Below, piece by piece: positions 26,501 to 38,500 of a stretch of 64,000 nucleotides of DNA. The DNA is from Hofstenia miamia. Taxonomy: Eukaryota; Xenacoelomorpha; Acoela. Position 1 is the stretch's first letter. The number at the start of each line of letters is the position of its first letter. The notes below the pieces were generated by a model. The model made no database searches. It was not told the origin of the DNA and saw nothing but the letters and a program-made list of their open reading frames with translations. Location of the stretch: NCBI GenBank assembly GCA_004352715.1, contig SCFE01000102.1:652546-716545 (forward strand), written 5' to 3'. Both the position numbers and the translations under genes were made by a program.

Positions 26501-27126
26501 ATCATTTTATCTCTTTAAAATTAATATCAAATTTGAAATGCTTATAGCTTCATTACATATTAAAATCCATGTATAATGAGTTATACATAAATAGTAAAAA
26601 TAATTTTGAAATCATCTATAAGCTGTTTTAAACACATTATATTTACACCAACTTCAAAATAATTAACTAAGTTAATCGATTTTCTCAGTCAAAACGTAGA
26701 CAGAAGATACAAAAATTGATTGGTTCGAAGACATTAGAATGGCGTTATCTTACCAAAACATGACTATTACTATTCGGAAATATTAATTAAAACTGCAACG
26801 ATAGAATCAAAATTTTACACTCATTTAAATATAGCAAGATAAATAAATTTCAAGTTGATTCATACCAATTGCATACATAAACTTACAAACCGCTTCATCC
26901 ATATTTTCCGAAAGTTTTCTCACGCAATTTGCGATTAGGAGCAGTGAGTAAGAAGCATAAGAGATACTTGGAGGAGTTGGGAGTGCCAAAGTAGGGAGGA
27001 GCAGTAGCACAGAAGGCAGCATTGTTAGGAACAGCTAGAGTCCTGAGGAAAGCTCTCAGACTCCCTGGGAACTGGTGAGTTCCCCGAGCTGAGAGGAATA
27101 CCAGCATGAAGCTGTGCGAAGTAAGA

Positions 27127-27158
<32 letters not shown>

Positions 27159-28081
27159 GTTTATATAGAATTTGGACGATTCTTCTGTTTGAGAAAAGAT
27201 GCCACCCATAAAAAGCCGTTAATTAGAAAAAATTATTGGAGGGTCTATCTCCCCAATGAAAGTTAGGAAAAGTCATCAAAATTCAACAAAAAACTTCCAT
27301 AACTTCTTGAGTAAGTCAAAACGAAAGACGAGACAATTATCTATCTAGCGGTGTTTTTAGGGTGTTAGATTCATTATTATTTTGTGAGTAATGAGCGTCT
27401 AAAAAAATTTCTTATAAAAATTTGCAAAAAAAATACCTGGGTTGATTTGGAGTACGATAGGAAAGAGAAATTTGTAATTCTAAAACTAAAAATTGTATCC
27501 AAAGATCTTTAAAGGTTTCATACTTTATACTGCGCAATGGCATGCATAATTTCTAAGCTAGACTTGTGGATACAAATCATGTGCGAGTATTAGAAATCAC
27601 ATAGAGGTCGAATAAAAGCTTAAAAATAGAGACAATTGCATAAAATATAGAAATGCTTAGAAGTTGAAACTCAAATATATTTTAGAAAAATAATTTATAC
27701 TAGTAATTAAAACAATCGAAAAAAGGCTATTATCTTGTGAGTAAATTCCAGTTCAAAATGTATCTTACGAGAGTTTGGAATCTTACACTGGAATCTTTAA
27801 AGGTTTCAAGAAATTATGACGGTTGAAGTATAAAGTCCGAAATTCAAACATTCAAACAACTTATTGATTATCTTTAACGTTCAAACAACTTTGAAGCGGT
27901 AAAATACTTTAACTAATTATTCACAATCAGAAACAATGTCATAAAGAGTAAACTGAAAGAGTTTAAGATTAAAATCAGTTCTCATACAAAGTGATGCTTT
28001 GAAACAAAGTATACAACTGAAGTTTCGGTATGATTTGACAAACATTTTGAATATATTCCACTTTCCCCCAAAATTTTACAG

Positions 28082-28117
<36 letters not shown>

Positions 28118-31100
28118 GTGAACAATATTTACTTTTATTGCATTCATATTATTTAATTAATTTAAGCTTATAGAAAGCCTAAATAATTTACTAGTATATT
28201 AATTTTTTAGAATGTTAAGCAAATGCATTAGAAACTGTGAAATTAATAATAAACGATATTCCGAAATATAATTCCATTTTTAATCAAAGCTGATATATAT
28301 TTTCTATAAATTTCGCTATTGAGTAAAAAAGCATAATCGGAATTCCAAACAACAATTTGGGAAACGAACATACTTTCACCTAACTGCCCGAAATAAGCGG
28401 TCCTACTTTTCGGCTGATTAAATCGTACATCTAAGATGGATCATTGGCTATATTCCTTGAATTCCCGATTTCACAGGACTGATTAAATTTTGTAGGTCAC
28501 TACGTGTTCCACCAATGGCGCAGAACATTCAAAATATCTAGTTGCCCATACATTCAAATGATCAGTAAATTTCAAAAACAAATTACCCGATAAACTCGAT
28601 TAATCGATTTTAGGATTGTATCGTTTTTCAGCTCGAACAGATTAAAAATTTTTGCGAACCTCCTGAAAAACCACCTCAAATAAGAATTCCCTACTGTGCC
28701 TAACATCCGAAACTATTGATAAAGAAGTTCTCAACAGTTCATTAAAAATGGAATTAATGCCACTGGATGCAAACTGCAAGATATATCGAAAAGTAATAGG
28801 CAATACGAAATTTGTATTTTAGACAACACACAAGAATTCGCAAATGACAAAACTAATTGAAATTTCTCAATGGAATTAAGAAATACGTCAATCAAGCGGA
28901 ATTACTACAGCGAAAACTTTCTCTCTTTATTTCTCTCGCGTTTTCAAAAGATTAATGTTCCAAAATTGAAAAGTTTTACTATTATCTACAAGAAAAAATT
29001 ATTTAAATTTGTGTAAGAGCTTAGAAAAGTCAATTTACGCTAGAAGAAAAAAAACCTCTCATTAATTATTATTGAAATAAAACACCCATATATTTCCAAA
29101 TATCATCATTTTAAACTTTATTATTAGAATAACCATATACGTTTAACGAAATGAAAATATAATTCAGAACTATAGCATGTTTATGACAGAAGCGCAAGGT
29201 CTGACCTGTCAAGTTATGGCCGGAGTGGATTTGAGAAAAACAAAAAGAAACCAATTAGAAGGTAACTAAATTTGTATGGAAGTGCCCCATATAAACATAC
29301 GTACTAAACTTACTAATTAATTGGATGACACAATATACAATTTTTAAATTTTTTGAAATTTTCACTATTTCATACACTTCGGGGGACCGAATTTTTGGCA
29401 CTGCTACAGGCATGGGATTATGTTTGGTTAGACAATTGCATACTATTTTTAACAATAATACTACAAAGGCGTCGGAATGCCAAGTATTATTGCATTTACA
29501 CAGCCTAAGATATTAACAAAACGGTTTTCACCATTTCAATTTTCACAGAGGAATCCGCCATTGTATTGACGAAAAATCTTTTTTGATATGCTATGGATAT
29601 TAATTCGATCGTGTGGAAAATATTTTTCACACCACACAGGCTAACAGATTTTCAATAATCAATTGGTTGATAAATAATTAGATATCCCATTCTATAAATT
29701 TGATTATAAAAATCAAATATTTATAAAATCTTAGAAAACATTTAGTGAGCCAAACTGCGAAAAAATTCATTCCATATTTCTTATAAGGTACTCACGTCTC
29801 AGCATTTTCGTCTGGCAATTGATAAAGAAATATTTTCGAATTATTCAGAAAAATTTGCTTAATTATCGCAAAAATATAGAACAACTAAAAGCTGACCGAA
29901 AAACGCGAAATTGATTGTTTGCCGACCTTGGTCCATAAAACTACATTTAAAACATAATCAAATTACTACAGGAATGTTAATAAAAATGCAGCCAATTAAA
30001 GAATTTGTTAAAAATTAAAAAATTAAGCCAGAACAGACTAGTTTTGCTAAATTATAAATGTTATTTTGTTTGATAACCAATAATTTAATATTGGGATTAC
30101 AAAACATTACGTGTTTAATTCTAGATCATGGAAAAGCATTGCGATTAGTGGATTACAGATATTTGTAGTCGATCATTCACAATAAGCAATCACTTAAAAA
30201 TATTGTGAAATTTTTTTAGTAGATACATTGTATTGAATTACACTAGTAGGATAAAATAACGCATATTGTTAAAATTTGTTATAAAAAATGGCTATTTTTA
30301 AAACTTATAAAAAATAATTGTAATACTTCAATTGAAATAAGTCATAGAATAATTATTTAAATGCCATAGTAAAATAGAGAATACTCTTCAAATATTAAAT
30401 TAAAACTGGAGCAGCAAATGGTGTTTGTGAATCTGTTATAAACGGCGTCTATTGGATGAAATTCATAATGATTCTCATCAAACAGAACAAAATACAAATT
30501 TGAATTCTTGCAAAAATTTTATGCAAAAGAATAATTTTAAATGATAACTTGTGTATACTAGAAATCCATACATTTTCAAAGTGCAAATTAAAAAAAATTA
30601 ACAAAACAAGTTACATTAGGTATACAATAAAACAGGTAATGTTATGTAAACATACAAAATAACTGATGTACTTCAGTTAATGCAGAAGACTTTCCACACC
30701 TTGATTCACAATTTCAGTCGTCATGTTTGTAATTATGTCCTCATCAATTTTGTCCAAGGAAAGTTTCATGTGTTGCATAAGTTGTCAATGAGTTTATGAA
30801 TTTCATTCTTGTACACCACATCATTAAGAAGTTTGTCATATATAAGTGTAATATGAAAATTAAGAGGACATAATTTTTTGTAGTTCCTTAAAAAATTTTG
30901 AGGTTCCCAACTTTTGGACTTCCCTCTTTTTGAAATGCTTGTACTTCAGTGCTCTTTGTAGATGGTTGCCAGAAAAGTATAATAAATTTCATACTTTGTT
31001 GCCCTTTTACATATTGATAAATTACTTGACTTTTTTTGCCATTTTCTTAATAACTTTAGTTGAGATCACTGGCGTGTTCTAAGCTCAAGATATTTCTCTT

Positions 31101-34100
31101 TCTCTCCAAGTTTGCCAATTGTTGCTAGTAAATTCAAGCGCGATCCATCAATTCGGCGAGGTTTGTAGTCAACTTAATATGATTTATGACTGGAAGTATA
31201 TGTCACCTCCTGAAAAAAACTATTGAACCTATAATGCGTCCGCCTCATTACACCAATGAATTATTTTCCCTTAACGGATGAATTGGTTTACTAACATTAA
31301 TTGAGTTGGTTAACAGGTTAAACAAAAATCTTAATCAGTTCCAGCTCTACATAACATTATATCTTTTCCTAAAATTTGATATTGGGCTAAACCGATCTTG
31401 GATGATTTACCCACATTATTTTACTTTCCTATCATTTTCTTTTCAGCAGCTTTGTCAAGGAGTCGAGCTTCTAACAAGTCGAGCCGCGCTTGAGCACAGT
31501 ATTGGATATACAACGACCCCAAAACAGGCCTTTTTTAAGGAAAGCAAATTTGTAGTTCTATTTGTTGTTTTGATTATGCAGATATTTCTTATTTTTCATT
31601 CACTATGCCTTTCTTATAATCTTATTTAAGAAATGTTTATTAAATAATAAGAAGAGCTATGTAAAACATTCTTTGAGCGCAGTACTTTAAAAAATGTCGA
31701 GCTAAAACAAGCCTCATTGAAAGATTTTATGTGGCCGGCCGAGCTGAGCCGAACCTACTAAAAATTTAAACGAGCAGAACTGAGACTATCTTGGAAATTT
31801 TGGTTCGTTGACAAGTCTGCTTTTCAGTTTCCATAAACGAGAAAATAGGTTTGTTATTAACGCGGTGAGAGAGACAGACTTGAACAATTTCATGTAATTT
31901 TATATAATATACAATTTTATTTGTCCCTCGATATAAGTTAACAACACTGTCTGTCAGAGAGTACAATCTTCCGCCATATATAATGATTTACGCATTAAGT
32001 TGGTATTTATCCATAAATGTCATGTCAGCAAACATGAACTTTTCAAAAAATTTCAAATCAGAATAGTAAAAGCTTTTCATTGGAAAAAATTTAATAGATT
32101 TTATCCACATATTATAATAATAAAATGGGCAAAAACACCAAAGTAGATTCAACTAAAATGTAATGTGTTTCATTTTAGAAAGTGAGACTTCGGTTTAATG
32201 TTCAGTTGAAAACTTTTGCCAAACAATTTGATATGAAGATTATGAAGTAAATAAATCATCAACTCTTACATAATTTACAGGTTCTCCATTGACCAATATA
32301 TTTATTTTCCATAGCCATCACATTTAAATTCATATTTATAATCCCTCCATCTCATGTGTTGTCTCATGATGACACTATTGAGATTAATATGCAAATTTGG
32401 CAGACTAAAATGCGGAAACCACGATCCTGACGGAATAGGCTTTTCTGACCGGGCTAGCGTTTTCCACTTTCTGTTAAAATACAAGCACATATCGCTAAAA
32501 AATTGTAATAAAACTTTAAAGCAAATACGAGTAAAATATTACTACAAGTTTCGTCAAACGAAATTTCTATTAGTCCCAAAACATAGCCATATCTCCTAAA
32601 AGCCACTAAAATATATGTCACCAGTTCCATTACTGTAAATTTTAAATATATTATATTGTTCTAAAAAGAAATGAATGAAAACTATATTTGTTAAATTTAT
32701 TCTTATCCTTCAGCAAAAGAGACAATTCTGAAATAATAAAAAATGGTCATAATTAGAAATCACGATCCAAGCATAGGACATTACAGAAATCCTTCCTGCA
32801 CATAATATACTTAGCGAATTTGACTTTGGAAGTGTTTTACAATTTCCTAAACGCATAATGAGGAGTAATATTGTCTAGACAAAGCGACCCCTGTTTATCG
32901 ATCCATTGAGCAAGAAAGAAATTATTCCTAAATGTCACTTACGTAATCTGCTGGAACTACTTTTGAAGTTTTAAATCGGATTATGATCATAAAAATGACG
33001 GCAGCTTATTATGTGAGCGCGTGATATGCTTTCCTAACTATAAAATGAAGATGGTACCTGAAACTCAAGAATGAAATGTTCCCTTTTACTATTCATCACC
33101 CAAGAACTGCAACTAATATATATATATATATATAAAGAAAAATTCTAAAACTATTGTTTCTTATGAAAAATCAACCATTTTATGTACATCCAATGTTCTA
33201 AGACCTTCATTCAAGGGTCAATATATCCAATGTAATAAGATATAATCCAATTAAACTCGTAACGCCGCTGTTCACTGAATGTGACTGTGACGCAAACACA
33301 GCTCAAATAAACTAAACAACAGAAATCATGCAATGTCAAAGCATAGTCTCCTAACACTTACTTTTTTACCAAACATGGACTCAACCTTTCTAATAAAAAC
33401 ATGAACATGACAAATAAACCTTTAAAAATAGACAAGTGAATGCAAAGTTAAGTTCTGCAAACACATTATTAATTTTTTATGTCTTAATTTACAGTAACAC
33501 AGAATACAACATCATCAATGGCGGCGGTTTTGCTTCAATTGACTCCAAATGAATAAAACATTAAAGAAACGCGAGTAGCGCTAGCAGAGAAAAATTATTA
33601 AGAGTGCGCAATTAATTAACCCGCGAGCGAAGTCAAGCATCTCAAACTACAAATTAAGCAGACGTGGAAGTAATTAATAAACGTGTTTATTCGCTCACCG
33701 TGTCGGTTAATTGCTTCCACTGATAAATTCGATCTAGCAGAGAACTATGTGAATTGAAATTTCAAATAAATGAATTAATGTCCCATTGCGCTTTTGTGGG
33801 AAATATTTTGTGAACAATTATGCAAAACAGATATTTTGACAGCTAGGAGAACTTCTTGCATAAATTAAATTAGAACATACCACGAGAATTCTCGAAATGT
33901 AATACTGCATTTAGGAGCTCAGAAGTAGAATAGAGCTGGCCCAAAAAGAAAATAGGATTGAGTACCAGAAGAGTCACACATATAATATAGTTTTTTCTAA
34001 CTATCCATGTGATTATAAATATTAGAATGTGAGAACATGAAAGGTCTGAAAGTTATAAATGGAATATTAAAATATTCAAAATGCCTAATTAATATTCTTC

Positions 34101-35505
34101 ACAATAAGCAAGTTGGTCACATTTAATAACGATTATACTTGATAAAATGTCTATAAATTAAGAAACGGGGGTGGTATTAAATTAAATTATTCAAGAATAA
34201 CTGAATGGTTTTGGAAGCACGACGGTGGGCAGTCAACTTGCACCTGACCTACGTGTTTTTCAAAAGGTTGTCGAAATTCTCGTTGATCTGATAACCAAAA
34301 TGCATAATGCATGTAATATTCCAATTAAAGTAGAATTTAATTTATATGCTAAGCAAAAGAAATTTGAATCGAGAGGCAACAATGAAATCCAGCCAAAAAT
34401 AACAGAGGCTATTCGGATGAAATTCACACAAAATAAAATTTAGAAATATTAAGAAAGGACATTTATATTTTGCTTATCTGAAAGAGAATTATAAATTGAA
34501 ATTATTTGAGAAATAATTGAAAATAATTGCTGTATGCAACATGATTCCACCTGAAAGTTAAGCAGGTGGGGTGTCCAAACTTATCATATTGAACCAAATT
34601 AGCGGATTTTAAAGCTTGTATACGGATGAACCTTATCGAATGTTAATGAACGGGTTTTAGAAAGCTCGCCAAGTTGAATCAATACTGTGGTTATTCTACG
34701 TGGGCATAATAACAAGTAAAACGTTGAAATGATGCTAAAATCAAAATAATATTGATCAGGGCTGAAAGTACCACTTTGCTATATTACCAACTTGAATTTA
34801 TGGGGTGGGCTTGCAAACCTCACCTGAATACTCGAAAAACAGGAACCAAAATTAAATTTAATTGCCAATCATTGCACAGCTAAATTTTCACGCAACCCAT
34901 TAATTACTCTTATGGTCAAAACACAGTTTATTATATATCAAACCTGCCCAAATGTCTAAGTGGAGCCAAGGCTTTAGAGTGAAATAGATTGAACCATAGA
35001 TCTGGGGAACATTTTATCTTAAAATTTCAAAAAAACAAACAAACAAACAAATTCCGTCAAATACATGACCTAAAATCGGAGGTAATGATCGGAAATTCAA
35101 ATGTTTTCTAAATCTCTCCTTTAAAATCGAGATGTGTGTGCAGAAAAACTTATTCACAAAAGCTATATAAATACACTCTATAGATAATATGCGAAAATAA
35201 TTGCTACTCCTGATTCTGGTCTCAGCTGGTATTAATTTTCCCGCGGCGTTAACTAACTATCTCACCAAATTCTATTAAAAATGGCAACATTTCGGTTCGT
35301 AATAAGGATATAAAATTTACAAAGAACTTTATAAAGTTGCTTGAATAAAAAATATTAAAATTTTAATTAATTTAATATATTACAACAAAACGCGTAAGAT
35401 TTATATATATATATNNNNNNNNNNNNNNNNNNNNNNNNNNNNNNNNNNNNNNNNNNNNNNNNNNNNNNNNNNNNNNNNNNNNNNNNNNNNNNNNNNNNNN
35501 NNNNN

Positions 35506-35542
<37 letters not shown>

Positions 35543-38500
35543 TAACTACACAGAGGAGTATTTACAGGGGTACAGACTCCCCTCCTCAATGTGATGGTAT
35601 CCCTTACCCTAATAATCAATACATGTAGGGTGAACGTTGGCCTACCCTAGGCTTTGATGCTATTTTTCGCAAGCTTAATGGCAAGTTCTAACCTATTATA
35701 GATTAGGACCATGTGCAAACCGAGAAAAAATGTCATAAAAACCCAAAAATACATTAGTTATTTATATTTTATACCTCATAACGTTGCCCTTCTATAATTT
35801 TAACAAAATGAAATAAAAATCTAACTATTCTCATTGCTGTAAACATAGACTAGATGTTTTCTTGCACATATCATCATGACACATTTATTCCAAAAATAGA
35901 AGTATGAATCATACTTTTTTAAAGGCAGCTTGGGACAGCATTCTTCATTAAAACTTCTGGATACGCCTGTTTAATCAAATATGTACATATGAATCAAATC
36001 CTTAAATTAGGATTACTCTATTTAAATGTTACAAATGAGATTTTCACATCTTTAAATTTTTTAATAAAAAGTACTACATACGTGCGAACACAGATTTGTC
36101 AAAAGAAGTTGGACTAATGTTTTGGATGAGGATTTGCTTGAAAATACAAGAACTCAAAGCCCTGGACACATAATTTTAAATATAAATGCACTTAGTTTTC
36201 AAAATGAAATACTTGTAGTACTTCAACATAATACTCTCATTATTTAATATTATCACTTGATGTGCTTTGTGGAATTGCTTTGCTAAATTATAAATTGAAC
36301 TGTTCTATATTAAACAAAATAACTCTGTTTTCAATGTAATGGATTTTCTTTTAGTGTTCATATAACCTCAGAAGGACAATTTCTGCATAAATTAGAAGAG
36401 TTGTCATTTCTTGATTCTCCAGAATGGGAGTCACACAATGATAGTGATACTGATCCGTTTCAGGTGAGTAAATATTTTGTATGATGCTATAAAGCCTTGA
36501 ACGTTAGGCCTGCAGGTCGCTCATATTCATTTCACATATTAAATGATCTACTTCCAAAATATTATTTACAATTTGCGCTTTTTCCAAAAGGCGACTTATC
36601 AATCTGAAAATATAGTCAACTTTAACTGAATATTTATTCAAATCTTTCATTCAAGTCGACATTTTTCAACACATTGACTATTTTAATTTTACTATTTTAA
36701 TATAGCACAAGCATTTGTATATTTATCTAAATGGGAATTAAAAATCCCAAATTAGGGTCATCATCTGAAACCATTGCAAAACCAAAAAGTGATTATTGGG
36801 GACTATTGAAGGGGGTGGGGCATTTGACCAATTCTCAAAATTATAAAAATAATGTTATGTGACTAAACATATTTATTTAAGTGTCGAAGTACTAAATAGC
36901 TCCAAAATATTTTCTCTTTGTCCGGCAATACGCTGGTGCTATATGTTGAGATAATATTAAACGATTGGTCCTTCAAGCATCATTGAAGGAATACACAAAG
37001 TGTGAAATGGCAATAAGTAGATATAAATATAAAATTAATATAAAATGCTTTCCACGAAATCAATGTCCGACAGCAAATTCTTAGAATAAATGAAATGCAA
37101 TAAGCATGCTTCTTTTATTCAAATGTTAAGTGGAAACTCTAATTAAAAACATAATACAGATTTTAAAAGCGTATTGATATTACAAAATAAAAAATCTTTT
37201 GAATCTAGATGGTATTTGCAAATGCTACGATTTAGGAATAAAGAGAAAGCAGAACTACCAAACAATTGAAAAGTATCTCTTAACAAAAATTCTAAATGTT
37301 CTATCTAATGTCAATTATATTTAGGTCACCATAACAGCTATACAACCCGCGTGCTACATAAGTTGGCCGCGTCGATCTCTCCAACACATCTTATATAACA
37401 ACCGATATCTCAATGCGGTAATGACAAACTTGATTGGTCGAGATATCAGCAATAAATACTATTTCATCAACGACTTCAAGCGCAATTTCCACCTTCAGAG
37501 CAACTACGGCTCGACACATGGACGGGGACAAACAAACCGTCAGATGGAGCGGCAAATGGCATGGACTGAAAGTCTCACAGGAGTCAAAAGCGGCCTAAGG
37601 AAGAAGCCCGAGACTGGAAGTTTAAACGCGCTGAGAGAAATGCGCAGTTCAGAAAGACAAAACACATTCAACGAATCAAGTGAGTTTTTAAAGTACATGC
37701 AGATTATTAAAGTATTAAAGATGGTAAGGCTATTTAGAAATGCAAACCCGGATACAAAGTCCTTTCATATTAGTATTTACTTAATATTCAGTGCAAACAA
37801 TGTTCGAGAAGAAACATTTTTTGTGAATAAAAAACAACTACTCAATGTGAAAAGCTAATAATTGAATTAAATAAGAAAAAATTGCTTAAAAATTGAAGAA
37901 AATATTTGTTTATCTGTTGTCTGCACATTCATTGTGCAAATGAAAAAAGCTGTGGTTGCATTTGAATACAATAACCTATGAAAGGTTCACCGTTCATAAA
38001 TATGGTTACGCAGAGCTGCTAAAAGTTGTCTTGAATAATTAAAACCTGATATCACAGTGTATGATCTCAGCATTAATAAATAATAAACGAACGCAGGTGC
38101 AACAAAAACCTATATGTGCCTGAATAAACTGCATGTGAAAAATCAATAATAATCATTGATTAAGCAAATGACTGATAAAACACAATTGACAAATTCATCA
38201 CCGATTTCAATAAGTACTTGATAAATTTTTGACCTATATTATGTTCATGCTTTGAAGAGTGCGCCTTTGGTCATTGCAGGCAATTGACCAACATCTGTGG
38301 TGTACTCTAACGCATTTACTATAATAAAATTTACTGAATTAGTGTGGGCAGCAGATTGAATTTGCATACAAACTTTAAAGTTAGTGCATACAATAAATTT
38401 AAAAAAATTTTAATTCAGAATTTTCTATATTTTCAAATGTGACATTCTGGTTGAGTAAAAATTGTAATTCGAGTAAAGGCAACCATAAAAGATTTTTAAG

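Larger units (their letters stand above)
24773..36354 (+). other. POPDC intron 2 (about 11.6 kb)
   Basis: Canonical GT-AG. It contains a 3' retrotransposon fragment with an AAT tail (26.9-27.16 kb), a broken coding relic on the minus strand (30.7-31.2 kb), an inverted-repeat cluster of forkhead/homeodomain-like sites (33.66-33.72 kb), TA microsatellites near 28.1 and 33.1 kb and a 91-N gap at 35415. No additional POPDC exon was found. Confidence 0.85.

Noticed and set aside
38267-38291. Imperfect palindrome ttggtca...tgaccaa in POPDC intron 4
   Set aside because: Looks like paired nuclear-receptor-type half sites, but the spacing is irregular and nothing else supports it.
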